From the NCBI GenBank assembly GCA_022772305.1, contig JALFAQ010000002.1, forward strand, positions 90,137 through 154,136: a stretch of 64,000 nucleotides of DNA, given 5' to 3'. The notes beneath the pieces are model-generated. The model did no database searches. It saw only the letters and a program-made list of their open reading frames with translations, and was not told the origin of the DNA. The translations under genes and the position numbers were made by a program. Below, piece after piece: positions 8,827 through 21,235 of the stretch (its first letter is position 1; every line of letters starts with the position of its first letter). The DNA is from Corynebacterium glucuronolyticum. Lineage in GTDB: Bacteria; Actinomycetota; Actinomycetes; Mycobacteriales; Mycobacteriaceae.

Positions 8827-9939
8827 TTAGTCTTCCTTTCCAGGCATAACGGCGAAGTGGGGTAAGTCGCGGTGAGCCGCAAGATAGCTGTGTGTTGGCG
8901 GGTCACTCGGAACGTGATCGGGACGGCGCTCCTCGAACTTCTCCCGCAAAACGGGAACGACATCACGGCCGAGCCGTTCGATCTGATCCAGCACCACGTC
9001 GAGGGGGAGACCTGCGTGGTCCATGAGGAACAGCTGTCGCTGGTAGTCGCCCACCCAATCTGCGAACTGCAGCGTGCGCTCGATCACCTGGTCTGTCGTA
9101 CCGACGGTGAGGGGTGTCAGCTCCGTGAACTCTTCCAAGCTGGGGCCGTGTCCGTAGACAGGGGCGTTGTCAAAGTAGGGACGGAAGAAGTCCTTGGCTT
9201 CCTTCTCAGAATCCGCGATGAAGACTTGACCACCCAACCCGACGATGGCTTGGTCTGCGCGACCGTGTCCGAAGTGTTCGTACCGTTGGCGGTAAATCTG
9301 CACCATGTGGGAGGTGTGCTCCTTGTTCCAGAAAATGTTGTTGTGGAAGAAGCCGTCTCCGTAAAAGGCTGCTTGCTCAGCGATCTCCGTTGACCGGATA
9401 GAACCATGCCATACGAAGGGCGGAACCCCGTCGAGCGGGCGCGGCGTCGACGTGAAACGGTTAAGAGGGGTACGGAATTCGCCACGCCAGTTGACCACAT
9501 CCTCGCGCCACAGTCGACGTAGCAGATGATAATTTTCCACGGCAAGCGGGATTCCCTTGCGGATATCCTTGCCGAACCAGGGGTAAACAGGGCCCGTGTT
9601 TCCACGGCCCATCATCAGGTCCACTCGGCCACCCGCCAGATGCTGGAGGAAGGCATAGTCCTCTGCGATCTTCACCGGATCGTTCGTTGTGATCAATGTG
9701 GTGGATGTGGAAAGTATAAGGTTTTCCGTTTGCGCCGCTATGTAAGCGAGGTGTGTTGTGGGAGAGGAGGGAACGAAAGGCGGGTTGTGGTGCTCGCCGG
9801 TGGCAAATACATCGAGGCCGACTTCCTCTGCCTTGAGGGCGATGCGCGTCATCGCCTCGATTCGTTCTGCTTCTGACGGTGTCTGACCAGTGGTTGGGTC
9901 GGTTGTGACATCGCCAATGGTGAAAATTCCAAACTGCAT
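8827..9939 (-). CDS. Luciferase-like flavin-dependent monooxygenase, CE1758 family
   Basis: This 370-residue TIM-barrel oxidoreductase of the bacterial luciferase superfamily begins MQFGIFTIGDVTTDPTTGQT. It contains EVGLDVFATGEHHNPPFV, LILSTSTTLITTNDPVKIAEDYA and RVDLMMGRGNTGPVYPWFG, typical of the flavin pocket. It probably uses FMNH2 from the adjoining reductase to oxygenate an unknown small molecule. The start has a strong GAGGAGA site. The upstream region contains inverted repeats (10018-10027; ACTAG/CTAGT at about 10083-10109) that could be operators. Confidence 0.85.
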   Translation of the reverse strand: MQFGIFTIGDVTTDPTTGQTPSEAERIEAMTRIALKAEEVGLDVFATGEHHNPPFVPSSPTTHLAYIAAQTENLILSTSTTLITTNDPVKIAEDYAFLQHLAGGRVDLMMGRGNTGPVYPWFGKDIRKGIPLAVENYHLLRRLWREDVVNWRGEFRTPLNRFTSTPRPLDGVPPFVWHGSIRSTEIAEQAAFYGDGFFHNNIFWNKEHTSHMVQIYRQRYEHFGHGRADQAIVGLGGQVFIADSEKEAKDFFRPYFDNAPVYGHGPSLEEFTELTPLTVGTTDQVIERTLQFADWVGDYQRQLFLMDHAGLPLDVVLDQIERLGRDVVPVLREKFEERRPDHVPSDPPTHSYLAAHRDLPHFAVMPGKED

Positions 9940-10281
9940 GATTCTCCTCGTCTCATGTCCTATTCAACTCGAATGTGGGGCTACAAGCTGTGCCGGGGCT
10001 GGGGGCTACCCAGGTGTGTAGTACTACCGAAGAAGCGTGTTGCTTTCCCGGTAAACCGGTTAGCTCGGACGATCTTCTGTGTACTAGCATTACCTAACTT
10101 GTTCTAGTGAGTTCAACGCATGCGTGAGTACATTATTCCAGTAAGGCAGCTCCCCTGGTGAGAAGGTTCTTACCTACGGAAGGGACTGTCCATATTCCAA
10201 CGCGCGGGCTGTGCAGATGCGACGTGCGGTCACCGCACCGTGCCTCAATCGCACGGTGTTTCACCGGTGTGTCATCTGTGT
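9940..10281. other. Promoter region of the flavin monooxygenase pair
   Basis: No gene is seen. It holds the perfect 10-bp palindrome GTAGTACTAC (10018-10027), a wider ACTAG...CTAGT inverted repeat near 10083-10109, and hairpins at 10225-10258 just after the CBS-protein gene (CACCGTGC/GCACGGTG, 10236-10243 with 10251-10258). That last hairpin lacks a T tract but could end the CBS gene transcript. Confidence 0.45.
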
Positions 10282-11016
10282 TTAGTCACTGAAGACATCG
10301 AGGGACTCAAGCAGGAGGGCAACGTCTGCCTCAGAAATGACGCGGAGCGGTTTTTGATCCTTTTTGCCGTGTTCAGTGATGAGCACAATGCGTGGCGCGC
10401 GGTGCTTGTTGTGCGTCCGCATGAACGTCTCGGCGACGTGGTAGGACGTTGCGGTGCGGGGGAGGAAGTCCACTCGCTGGGAGTCATGTGCGAGGTTAAG
10501 GACGTCTTGGACGGAGATTGCGCTGAGCTCTCCGTTATCGAGGATGTCTTCTGCTAGCCATTTCGCAATGGAATTAGCTGTCAGGATGCCGACGAAGTCA
10601 CGGCCGTCGTAAATGGGGAATTGAGAAAAACGCGTGTTGCGAAGGGTAATAAGCACCTCGCGAACGGACGTGTCAGGAGCGAATGTGACGACATCTTTTT
10701 GTGGCAGCACAGACAGTGCGAGGGGCGGATCGGTGAGGAACGCGTATATCGCGGTGATGTCGTTGATGATGTCCTCGCGTGGATCTGCCACAGGCTCACC
10801 GTTGTGATACGAACCGTGCGTAATCGAGTTTCGCAGGTTTGCTGCCGCCTGGAGTGTGTCCGATTGGGAGGGCGTGATGATCTGCTTCTTTTCACACAAC
10901 CGCACCATCCACGTGAACGAGTCAGAGGGTTTGGCCTCCAAAATGCGCCGGATGGTCGCCTCGATATTGTTAAAGACGGTGAGAAACGTCAGCGCCGGAT
11001 CTTCTTGTTGTGCCAT
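10282..11016 (-). CDS. HEPN-like domain fused to a CBS pair
   Basis: This 244-residue cytoplasmic protein has two parts. The N-terminal ~95 residues are all-helical and include NLRNSITHGSY, where R62 and H67 form an RX4H motif like that of HEPN ribonucleases; the rest resembles helical nucleic-acid-associated domains. Residues about 105-244 form two CBS repeats (VVTFAPDTSVREVLITLR; FPIYDGRDFVGILTANSIAKWL; RVISEADVALLL), which usually bind adenine nucleotides. A nucleotide-sensing regulator or RNase is a reasonable inference, but the catalytic call rests on one short motif. The gene is monocistronic on the minus strand with no partner antitoxin nearby. Confidence 0.75.
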   Translation of the reverse strand: MAQQEDPALTFLTVFNNIEATIRRILEAKPSDSFTWMVRLCEKKQIITPSQSDTLQAAANLRNSITHGSYHNGEPVADPREDIINDITAIYAFLTDPPLALSVLPQKDVVTFAPDTSVREVLITLRNTRFSQFPIYDGRDFVGILTANSIAKWLAEDILDNGELSAISVQDVLNLAHDSQRVDFLPRTATSYHVAETFMRTHNKHRAPRIVLITEHGKKDQKPLRVISEADVALLLESLDVFSD

Positions 11017-11363
11017 CGGTGGGGATCACTCCTCGTATCTTCGTTGCATTCCGCACACACGCCTGGTATGAAATCGACGCGTGCACCGCGGTCGCAATGC
11101 TTCCTGGCTACGGGTGTCTGCAGATGGCGAGAATCCCGTGGTGGTTTTCGTGGAGCTGAAGCCACCAAAGAAGGTTGGGAAACACGGCACCGCGTTATTT
11201 TTCCCAGTGTAGGTGTTTGCGGAGACTGTTGCTGGGTAAACGCAGTGGGGCTGGACCAGATTGTCTGGAAGGAGTGCGTCTACGAAAAACGCCCCGCACA
11301 TGGCGGGGCGAGAGACGAAGATTCGACGGGACGTAAATCCAACTGGATGCGAACCTATTGTGC
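11017..11363. other. Gap between the HEPN-CBS and metallopeptidase genes
   Basis: No gene is supported here. The stretch must hold the promoter of the HEPN-CBS gene at its low-coordinate end. It contains the metallopeptidase terminator at 11290-11310. Confidence 0.45.
11290..11310 (-). terminator. Metallopeptidase gene terminator
   Basis: An 8-bp GC stem CGCCCCGC/GCGGGGCG closes a 5-base loop. It is followed on the minus strand by TTTTTCG, downstream of the stop at 11364. Confidence 0.8.
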
Positions 11364-12257
11364 CTATTGTTTGTAGGCACCTCGATCAAGGAAGTCGCAG
11401 GTGCTCATGTTTCCTGTCTCGTATCCTGCAAGGAAGGCCTTTGTGCGCTGCTCGGAGGAACCGTGTGTCCACTGGTCGGGGCGGACCTCGCCACCGGAGC
11501 GCTTCTGGATGTTGTCATCGCCGACAGCCTGGGTGGACTGCACAGCAGAGGCAATCTGCTCGTCCGTGATGGGCTCAAGGAAGGCATTCTCGCCCTGGGC
11601 TGCGTAGTGAGCCCAGATGCCGCCGTAGCAATCTGCCTGCAGCTCAAGCTTCACCGCATTCGAATCGGGGCCAGGATTCTCGTAGTCGCTGAGTCCCAGC
11701 GTTCCCTCCAGCTGCTGGATGGAGTGGCCGAACTCGTGGGCCACGATGTACTCCTGAGCGAACGGATCGCTCGAGCCGCCCAATTGCTCCAGAAGGCTAA
11801 AGAAGCTTGCGTCGAAGTAGGCGGTACGGTCGGCGGGGCAGAAGAACGGACCAGTATTGGAGGATGCCTGGCCGCAGGCAGTGCTCACCGTCTGGTTAAA
11901 CAGGTGGAGACCGGGGGCCTCGTATTCGATTCCTGCCTGCTTCGGAAGCTGTTCAGTCCACACCTGGTCAAGGGACTTTGCCGTCCACTCGAGGCGACAC
12001 TCAGTGTTGGTGTTCGCATCCTCGGCGGTCTTGCACACCACCTCACCATCTGTCGATGGAGCGGGGGCTTCCTGCGTTTCGTAGCCGCCACCGCCGGTCA
12101 GTCCACCGAGAAGCCCCGGATCGATACCGAAGAACAAAGCGACGAGGACGATGAGGAGACCACCGATACCACCACCGGCGATCATGCCACCTCGGCCACC
12201 ACCGCCACCGCGGGATGCTCGGTTAGAACTAGAAGTTAAGCCTTCACGGAATGTCAT
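11364..12257 (-). CDS. ypfJ: Neutral zinc metallopeptidase, YpfJ family
   Basis: This 297-residue membrane-anchored protein starts with a short basic, glycine-rich cytoplasmic tail, then one transmembrane helix (about 24-46, GMIAGGGIGGLLIVLVALFFG). An extracytoplasmic domain follows with the HExxH-type motif AHEFGHSIQQ (about residue 174) and the third ligand region LELQADCYGG. Four cysteines (in VVCKT, ECRLEW, TACGQ, FFCPAD) could form disulphides outside the cell. The family is a predicted neutral zinc peptidase of unknown substrate. It is divergent from aspS. Confidence 0.88.
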   Translation of the reverse strand: MTFREGLTSSSNRASRGGGGGRGGMIAGGGIGGLLIVLVALFFGIDPGLLGGLTGGGGYETQEAPAPSTDGEVVCKTAEDANTNTECRLEWTAKSLDQVWTEQLPKQAGIEYEAPGLHLFNQTVSTACGQASSNTGPFFCPADRTAYFDASFFSLLEQLGGSSDPFAQEYIVAHEFGHSIQQLEGTLGLSDYENPGPDSNAVKLELQADCYGGIWAHYAAQGENAFLEPITDEQIASAVQSTQAVGDDNIQKRSGGEVRPDQWTHGSSEQRTKAFLAGYETGNMSTCDFLDRGAYKQ

Positions 12258-12681
12258 GCGACTATTCTTACATGACTTGCTGCTTTAGGTACGGGTAACC
12301 CCGCGTTACAATGCAGATTTGGGAGGTAGCATTCTTGTCACCGCAAAACATAGTTGTGCCCGAATAGTGAATGAAGCCGAAGAGAATCTCGCCGCTGTCA
12401 ATGTGCAACAGTTCATTAGCGAGGGGAGAAGGGCGAGCTGATCCGCCTGCGGTGACAACGGGGCGTCGACAAGCGGGGGAGAAAACAGTAAGGCGACACG
12501 ATGACCGGGTGGGAGGCATGACTGGGTGAGAGGTCTGTATTAGCAGCGAGTAAACTACCACTCAACGTGTGCCCACCGGCGCGGAAGCGTCGCGATGCAT
12601 ACAATGTATTGAAACTTACTTCAGGTGTGCTTTATTAAGGTACGCCAGGAATTACATAATGACGAAAGGAAGGCACGACAG
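12258..12681. other. Divergent promoter region between ypfJ and aspS
   Basis: The 424 bases hold no convincing gene; an open minus-strand frame at 12268-12561 has no family resemblance. A -10-like TACAAT lies near 12600. One copy of the recurrent motif GCGTCGACAAGC is at 12463-12474. Confidence 0.5.
12463..12474 (+). repeat. Recurrent motif GCGTCGACAAGC, intergenic copy
   Basis: The 12-mer contains the palindrome GTCGAC. The same 11-base core is found intergenically at 21095, 23731, 57885 and 60084 and in several genes. Function unknown. Confidence 0.6.
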
Positions 12682-14502
12682 GTGCTTCGCACTCATCTAG
12701 CAGGCGAATTACGCAAAGAGAACGCCGGCGATACTGTCACCCTGACCGGATGGGTGGCTCGGCGGAGGGATCACGGCGGCGTGATCTTCATCGACTTGCG
12801 TGATAGGACCGGACTTGCACAGGTTGTCTTCCGTGAGTCGGAAGTTGCTGAGCAGGCCCACCACCTCCGCAGCGAGTTCTGCATCAAGGTAACCGGCGTT
12901 GTCGAGGCTCGCCCTGAGGGCTCCTCCAACCCGAACCTTCCCTCGGGCGACATCGAAGTGAACGTGAGCGAGCTGGAGATTCTCAACGAGTCTGCAGCCC
13001 TTCCGTTCCAGATTGATGACCCCTCGTCGTCAGGCGAGGTCGGCGAGGAGACCCGCCTCAAGTACCGCTACCTGGATCTGCGTCGCGAGCGTCAGGCTGA
13101 CGCTCTGCGCCTGCGTTCCAAAGCCAACCGCGCAGCTCGCGCGGTGCTGGACAAGCACGACTTCACCGAGATTGAAACCCCGACGCTCACCCGGTCCACG
13201 CCGGAGGGCGCACGTGACTTCCTGGTTCCTGCCCGCTTGAAGCCGGGCACGTGGTACGCCTTGCCGCAGTCCCCGCAGCTGTTCAAGCAGCTGCTCATGG
13301 TTGCCGGCATGGAGCGCTACTACCAAATCGCCCGCTGCTACCGCGATGAGGACTTCCGCGCAGACCGCCAGCCCGAGTTCACGCAGCTCGATGTGGAAAT
13401 AAGCTTCGTCGATCAGGACGACGTCATCGCTTTGGCTGAGGAGATTCTCACCGAGCTGTGGGCGCTCATCGGCTACGAGATCAAGACGCCGATCCCGCGT
13501 ATGACCTACAAGGAAGCAATGGAGAAGTACGGCTCCGACAAGCCGGACCTCCGCTTCGATATTCAGATCGTGGACTGCACGGAGTTCTTCAAGGACACCA
13601 CGTTCCGCGTGTTCCAGAACCCGTACGTCGGTGCCGTCGTAATGGAAGGTGGCGCTTCCCAGCCGCGTCGTCAGCTCGATGCCTGGCAGGATTGGGCAAA
13701 GCAGCGTGGCGCGAAGGGTCTCGCCTATATCCTCGTTGGCGAGGACGGCACCCTCAGCGGCCCGGTGGCCAAGAACATCACCGACGCTGAGCGCGAGGGC
13801 ATTGCCGCCCATGTGGGCGCAAAGCCCGGTGACTGCATCTTCTTTGCAGCAGGCGACGCAAAGGGCTCCCGCGCCCTCCTCGGCGCTGCTCGTGGCGAGA
13901 TCGCCAACAAGCTCGGCCTCATCAAGGAAGGCGACTGGGCCTTCACGTGGGTCGTCGACGCACCGCTGTTCGAGCCGTCTGCCGATGCAACGGCATCCGG
14001 TGATGTCGCTCTCGGCCACTCCTCCTGGACCGCCGTGCACCACGCCTTCACCTCGCCGAAGCCGGAATCCCTGGATACCTTCGACACCGATCCGGGCAGT
14101 GCACTGGCATACGCTTACGACATCGTGTGTAACGGCAACGAAATCGGTGGCGGTTCCATCCGTATCCACCGTCGCGATGTGCAGGAGCGCGTGTTCAAGG
14201 TCATGGGCATCACCGAGGAAGAGGCTCGCGAGAAGTTCGGCTTCCTTCTCGATGCCTTTGCCTTCGGCGCACCGCCACACGGCGGCATCGCCTTCGGCTG
14301 GGATCGCATTGTTTCCCTGCTCGGTGGGTTTGATTCCATCCGCGATGTCATTGCCTTCCCCAAGTCCGGTGGCGGCATCGACCCGCTCACCGATGCACCT
14401 GCCGCCATAACCCCCGAGCAGCGCAAGGAAGCTGGCATCGACTTCAAGCCGAAGAAGAACAAGGATGCTGCAAAGAAAGGTGAAAAGCAGGAAAGCAAGT
14501 AG
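12682..14502 (+). CDS. aspS: Aspartyl-tRNA synthetase
   Basis: This 606-residue bacterial-type class II enzyme charges tRNA-Asp. It has an N-terminal OB-fold anticodon domain ([20 protein letters not shown]), motif 2 ([20 protein letters not shown]), a GAD insertion domain in the middle, and motif 3 ([15 protein letters not shown]). I chose the GTG at 12682, giving [10 protein letters not shown], which is the family N-terminus and is preceded by GAAAGGAAGG; the frame extends back to 12625 without conservation. Whether it also mischarges tRNA-Asn, as in many actinobacteria, cannot be read from the sequence. A lysine-rich tail ends the protein. Confidence 0.96.
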   Translation: MLRTHLAGELRKENAGDTVTLTGWVARRRDHGGVIFIDLRDRTGLAQVVFRESEVAEQAHHLRSEFCIKVTGVVEARPEGSSNPNLPSGDIEVNVSELEILNESAALPFQIDDPSSSGEVGEETRLKYRYLDLRRERQADALRLRSKANRAARAVLDKHDFTEIETPTLTRSTPEGARDFLVPARLKPGTWYALPQSPQLFKQLLMVAGMERYYQIARCYRDEDFRADRQPEFTQLDVEISFVDQDDVIALAEEILTELWALIGYEIKTPIPRMTYKEAMEKYGSDKPDLRFDIQIVDCTEFFKDTTFRVFQNPYVGAVVMEGGASQPRRQLDAWQDWAKQRGAKGLAYILVGEDGTLSGPVAKNITDAEREGIAAHVGAKPGDCIFFAAGDAKGSRALLGAARGEIANKLGLIKEGDWAFTWVVDAPLFEPSADATASGDVALGHSSWTAVHHAFTSPKPESLDTFDTDPGSALAYAYDIVCNGNEIGGGSIRIHRRDVQERVFKVMGITEEEAREKFGFLLDAFAFGAPPHGGIAFGWDRIVSLLGGFDSIRDVIAFPKSGGGIDPLTDAPAAITPEQRKEAGIDFKPKKNKDAAKKGEKQESK

Positions 14503-14562
14503 CTCCTTTGTAGACGGAACGTCAGCGCTAATTGTTGGCGCGTGACGATGCCCCCTTCGCAT

Positions 14563-14596
14563 GAGCCGGGGTCCACACTGTGGGCTCCGGTTTTTG
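14563..14596 (+). terminator. aspS terminator
   Basis: An imperfect GC-rich hairpin built on CCGGGGTCCACA/TGTGGGCTCCGG (two wobble or mismatch positions) is followed by TTTTT. Confidence 0.65.
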
Positions 14597-14705
14597 TGTG
14601 CAGACCCGAAGATAGGTGTGCAACCTTGGGTGATAGGCGCTTGTCCGCCATGTGGGAGAGACGTAACCATACGAATGTATGGTGTACATGGAAGAAAGGA
14701 TAGGG

Positions 14706-15923
14706 ATGCAACCTCCAGACGAACAGTCGCATAGTCAACCACGGCAGCAGATGCTCATTGAGAAGGCAGAAGCCTTGCTCTCGCGTCGCTTCGGTGGCCA
14801 GCAAAAACTCACAGTTCTGGATGACATGTCTAACTCCCCGGGGACGATTGTTCTCCGCGTCAAGGTTGCCCCAAACCCCTTCATCGAGCAGCGCACACTC
14901 GTATTGAAGCAAACCGCATTCCAGGATCATCCCTACAATCGGTACACCTTTGAGTGCCAGCTCGTGGCATACCAGTTCCTCACTGCTTTGGCGGAAGACA
15001 TACGCCCCGGGCCGATTCTGCTCGGCAGCGATGTGGAAGGCCGAATCCTCATCATCTCCGACACGGGTGCCTCGGAAACCTATGCAGACCTCCTCATTAG
15101 TGATGACGAAGAACTGCGGATGTCTGTCATTCGCCGTCTCGGCGCCACCCTGGGGCGCATGCACGCTGGCACGGCCGGACACGAGCGGCACTTCCTCACC
15201 CTCGTTCAGCGAATGGCTCGCCTCGACAGCTCCATCGACGAGTATAAGAACCTTCACACCGATTCTCTGCGGGCAGCGGTGGAGGAAGGTGCGCGCCTCC
15301 TGGAAGAGACGGGCCTGGAAATCCCTACACAGGTAATGGAATTAGCCAAGGACGCGATCCGACGCTTCCACCAGTCCAATTTCAAGGCGTTTACGCCCTT
15401 CAACCTTGCGCCGGACAACATCATCCACGGCGAACGGACGAGCTTTTTGGACTACGAGTGGTGTGCCTACCGGGACGTGGCCTTCGACATCGCCTGCGTG
15501 GCGACCGGATTCCCGCAGTATGTTGCCACCAATCCGCTCACCCCGGAGGAGGTCGATGCCTTTATCTCCAGCTGGACAGCGGAGGTGACGGACGTGTGGC
15601 CGTCTCTTGCCGATCCTGAGCGCCTGCGCTCCCGCATCGTCACGGCCATGGTGGGGTGGGCATTCGGCTCGCTTGCCTACATCCACCACGGTTCGTTGAG
15701 CAAAATCATTGAGGTGAGCGGGACATCGGTCCCGCCGATTCCAGACAGCGGCTTCGCTGTTCTTCGTGCAGACGAAGAGGAAATGCAGCGCCTCGTGGAG
15801 CTCGGGCGTCAGGACCTTACAGAGACGTTCGTTGCGCTTTCCACCTACGCTGGAAAGAGCGAACGGTTCACAGATGTCAGCCGATTCGCTCAAGATTTTG
15901 TTACGTGGCTTCAGGAGCAGTGA
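14706..15923 (+). CDS. Aminoglycoside phosphotransferase-fold protein
   Basis: This 405-residue protein has the kinase-like fold of the APH/choline kinase group. It shows HPYNRYTFECQLVAYQFL in the N-lobe, a glutamate/aspartate-rich middle, and a catalytic-loop-like FNLAPDNIIHGE (about 231-242) followed by TSFLDYEWCAYRDVAFDIAC, resembling the metal-binding D-x-D/E segment. The substrate is unknown. The canonical HGDLxxxN is changed to FTPFNLAPDNI, so activity is uncertain. The ATG at 14706 is preceded by AAAGGA. It runs straight into rarA with 4 bases between the stop and its GTG. Confidence 0.75.
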   Translation: MQPPDEQSHSQPRQQMLIEKAEALLSRRFGGQQKLTVLDDMSNSPGTIVLRVKVAPNPFIEQRTLVLKQTAFQDHPYNRYTFECQLVAYQFLTALAEDIRPGPILLGSDVEGRILIISDTGASETYADLLISDDEELRMSVIRRLGATLGRMHAGTAGHERHFLTLVQRMARLDSSIDEYKNLHTDSLRAAVEEGARLLEETGLEIPTQVMELAKDAIRRFHQSNFKAFTPFNLAPDNIIHGERTSFLDYEWCAYRDVAFDIACVATGFPQYVATNPLTPEEVDAFISSWTAEVTDVWPSLADPERLRSRIVTAMVGWAFGSLAYIHHGSLSKIIEVSGTSVPPIPDSGFAVLRADEEEMQRLVELGRQDLTETFVALSTYAGKSERFTDVSRFAQDFVTWLQEQ

Positions 15924-15927
15924 TTAG

Positions 15928-17466
15928 GTGGCGCAGGATTCGCTTTTTGGCCCCCAGGATGCGGAGGAAGAGACTGCACAGCGGTATTTTCACCCTGGCG
16001 GACACGCCCCGCTCGCCGTACGGATGCGACCACGCACCCTCGATGAGGTCGTAGGCCAGGAACACCTGCTTGCCCCCGGGAAGCCACTACGTCGGCTCAT
16101 TGAGGGTGATGGGGAAGCCTCGGTCATTCTCTACGGTCCGCCGGGAACAGGCAAGACGACAATCGCCTCGCTCATCTCCGTGGCCACAGGTAACCGGTTC
16201 GTCGGGCTGTCCGCGCTCGATTCCGGGGTGAAAGAAGTGCGTGCCGTCATCGACACCGCGCGCAAGAAGCTCATCGAAGGCACACGAACCGTGCTTTTTA
16301 TCGATGAGGTGCACCGGTTTTCTAAAACACAACAGGATGCCCTCCTCGCCGCCGTGGAAAACCGCATTGTCCTGCTCGTGGCGGCGACAACAGAGAACCC
16401 CAGTTTCGCTGTCAACGCGCCGCTCCTTTCCCGATCTCTGCTTCTGCAATTAGAAAGCCTCGACGAGGACGATCTCAAGAAGGTTGTTCTCCGCGCGCTG
16501 GAGGACGAACGTGGCTTCGGCGGAGAGGTTGGCATTACCGACGATGCACTCAACCAGCTCGTCACCCTTGCCGGAGGCGACGCTCGTCGCGCCCTGACCT
16601 ACGTGGAGGCTGCAGCCGAAGGTGCGCAGAAGGTGGAAGCAGCAGATGCTGACGCATCTACGCCGACAGATTCCCACGCTGACACCGTGGAAGATGCAGC
16701 CGATGGCTCTGCGGAAGAAGCAGAAGCTAGCGAAGAGGAAAAAGCCACGGAGGATACAGAGTCCGGAGAAGTGGATTCTGCTCCGATGGAGATAGCCTCC
16801 GTGAGTGGAGAAAGTGCTTCGCCACAGCGAATGATCACCTCGACCACGCTCGAGGAGACCATCAACAAGGCGGTGGTGCGCTACGACCGCGATGGCGACC
16901 AGCACTATGACATCATCAGCGCGTTCATTAAATCGGTACGCGGGTCGGACGTGGACGCAGCGTTGCACTACCTTGCCCGGATGATTGAGGGTGGGGAGGA
17001 CCCGCGGTTTATTGCCCGCCGCCTGATCATCCTCGCCAGCGAGGACATCGGTATGGCTGATCCCACCGCGTTGCCCACGGCCGTGGCAGCTGCCCAAGCG
17101 GTGGCGCTCATCGGGATGCCTGAGGGGCGGTTGAGCCTTGCGCAAGCTACCGTGCACCTCGCCCTGGCGCCAAAATCCAACGCGGTCATTGCCGCGATTG
17201 ATGCTGCGTTGGCTGATGTGCGTAAGGGCAAGAGCGGGCCCGTACCGCGCCATTTGCGGGATGGACACTACGAGGGGGCTAAACGCGTGGGCGCAGCGAT
17301 TGGCTACAAATACCCGCACGATGACCCCCGTGGCATTGTCACCCAGCGCTATATGCCGGAAACTCTCGACGGGGCCACGTATTACCAGCCCACCTCCCAC
17401 GGCAGGGAAGCTCAGGTGCAGGGATTTGCTGCTAACCTTCGCTCCATTGTTCGGGGCGGAAAATAG
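15928..17466 (+). CDS. rarA: Replication-associated recombination ATPase RarA with acidic insert
   Basis: This 512-residue AAA+ ATPase of the RarA/MgsA/WHIP family acts at stalled replication forks. Walker A is GPPGTGKTT (about 70-78), Walker B is LFIDEVHRF, sensor region AATTENPSF, and the C-terminal tetramerisation domain contains [20 protein letters not shown] and [20 protein letters not shown]. About 70 extra residues (231-303) between the AAA lid and the C-terminal part are rich in Glu, Asp, Ala, Ser and Thr and look disordered, making the protein longer than the usual ~440. The start is GTG, 4 bases after the upstream gene, so the two form an operon. Confidence 0.95.
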   Translation: MAQDSLFGPQDAEEETAQRYFHPGGHAPLAVRMRPRTLDEVVGQEHLLAPGKPLRRLIEGDGEASVILYGPPGTGKTTIASLISVATGNRFVGLSALDSGVKEVRAVIDTARKKLIEGTRTVLFIDEVHRFSKTQQDALLAAVENRIVLLVAATTENPSFAVNAPLLSRSLLLQLESLDEDDLKKVVLRALEDERGFGGEVGITDDALNQLVTLAGGDARRALTYVEAAAEGAQKVEAADADASTPTDSHADTVEDAADGSAEEAEASEEEKATEDTESGEVDSAPMEIASVSGESASPQRMITSTTLEETINKAVVRYDRDGDQHYDIISAFIKSVRGSDVDAALHYLARMIEGGEDPRFIARRLIILASEDIGMADPTALPTAVAAAQAVALIGMPEGRLSLAQATVHLALAPKSNAVIAAIDAALADVRKGKSGPVPRHLRDGHYEGAKRVGAAIGYKYPHDDPRGIVTQRYMPETLDGATYYQPTSHGREAQVQGFAANLRSIVRGGK

Positions 17467-17601
17467 CTTTCTGCCCGAAAGGTATCATCGCCCGCCGGCG
17501 CACATCCGTATGTGGTGGGGGTGAGACACGGGGTGCTGTGTAGTAGTGGGGTAACATATCCCAAGTTAAAAATATTTTCAGCGTGAGAAAGGCCATCTGG
17601 C

Positions 17602-20271
<2,670 letters not shown>

Positions 20272-20274
20272 TCG

Positions 20275-20991
20275 ATGGGTAAAAACAGGCGCAAGGCTGG
20301 TGGAAACTCCCGTCGCTCCTCGCGCAAACGAGGTGGCGGAGCGGGGTATCGCCAGCGAAGCCGCGGCTCCTCGGTAAGCCGTGGCCAGCAGCACTCGCAG
20401 AAGCCGGAGAAGGGGATCGATCCGCGTCTGGGAGTGGAGGCCTTGCACCTGATGGGGCTTGAGGAGATTGGGCCTCATACCGCCGGTGCCGACGATCCCG
20501 GCGACGGCCGTCGGCTGGCGTTGGATGTGGGCACCGTCCGCATCGGCGTTGCCTCTTCCGATCGTGATGCTCGCCTCGCCATGCCGGTGGAGACCGTTCG
20601 CCGGTCGCACAAGCGTGTGGGCGATGAGATTCCAGATGGGGACGATATCCGTCGGATCCTCGAGATCGTGCGCGAGTACGAGCCGGTGGAAATCGTCATC
20701 GGCCTGCCCCGCGATCTCAAGGGGAACGGGTCGGCATCCATCGTTCACGCGCGAGACATTGGTCACCGCCTTGAGCGCGTGCTGGGGGAGGCTCAGCTTT
20801 CCATCCCCGTGCGTTTCGCTGACGAGCGTCTCACCACCGTTATTGCCACCCAGGCGTTGCATACCTCCGGACTGACGGAGCGCGCCGGCCGGAAGGTCGT
20901 GGATCAGGCGGCCGCAGTGGAGATCCTTCAGACGTGGCTCGATGCGCGCAGGAGCTACCTCGATTCCAACAACACCGATACCGCAGACTGA
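20275..20991 (+). CDS. ruvX: RuvX/YqgF-type nuclease with a basic N-terminal extension
   Basis: The conserved domain (about residues 79-230: [63 protein letters not shown]) is a RNase H-fold Holliday junction resolvase-like nuclease, linked in the family to pre-16S rRNA 5'-end processing. Here it is preceded by ~78 residues, the first ~45 of which are very rich in Arg, Lys, Gly and Ser and probably bind nucleic acid. The ATG at 20275 follows the alaS stop by 3 bases. A later start is possible because no strong ribosome binding site is present, which would shorten the extension. A terminator follows. Confidence 0.9.
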   Translation: MGKNRRKAGGNSRRSSRKRGGGAGYRQRSRGSSVSRGQQHSQKPEKGIDPRLGVEALHLMGLEEIGPHTAGADDPGDGRRLALDVGTVRIGVASSDRDARLAMPVETVRRSHKRVGDEIPDGDDIRRILEIVREYEPVEIVIGLPRDLKGNGSASIVHARDIGHRLERVLGEAQLSIPVRFADERLTTVIATQALHTSGLTERAGRKVVDQAAAVEILQTWLDARRSYLDSNNTDTAD

Positions 20992-21002
20992 CTCACCTCT
21001 CA

Positions 21003-21037
21003 GGGCCCGTATACCGGGCCCGTTTGTCGTTTTTTTT
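21003..21037 (+). terminator. ruvX/alaS operon terminator
   Basis: A 7-bp stem GGGCCCG/CGGGCCC (21003-21009 with 21015-21021) is followed by GTTTGTCG and an unbroken T run of eight. Confidence 0.85.
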
Positions 21038-21094
21038 GGGAGAGCGTGCAGTCGCCCCTTTGAAGCCGTCCGGTGTGCTCACTGCAGGGAATAT

Positions 21095-21106
21095 GCTTGT
21101 CGACGC
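21095..21106 (-). repeat. Recurrent motif GCGTCGACAAGC, intergenic copy
   Basis: The motif reads on the minus strand, followed by ATATT. It lies between ruvX and mltG. Confidence 0.6.
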
Positions 21107-21235
21107 TCGGGTCTCCTCTCCGCTGATTGGCTGTCATCTCACGGTGTGGATCCGGGTGGGAGAATCCTGTGAAAGTCGAAAAACTATGAATTCCTAACCA
21201 ACAGTGCCGGGTTGCTGCACACAGTTTGGTAACAA

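Noticed and set aside
12268..12561. 97-codon minus-strand frame between ypfJ and aspS
   Set aside because: It has no family likeness or ribosome binding site, and lies in the divergent promoter region.
13030..14742. 570-codon open frame on the minus strand
   Set aside because: It is antisense to aspS, whose motifs are complete.
17467..17601. Possible T-box before alaS, and others before hisS and aspS
   Set aside because: The conserved T-box bulge sequence is not seen in any of the three leaders.
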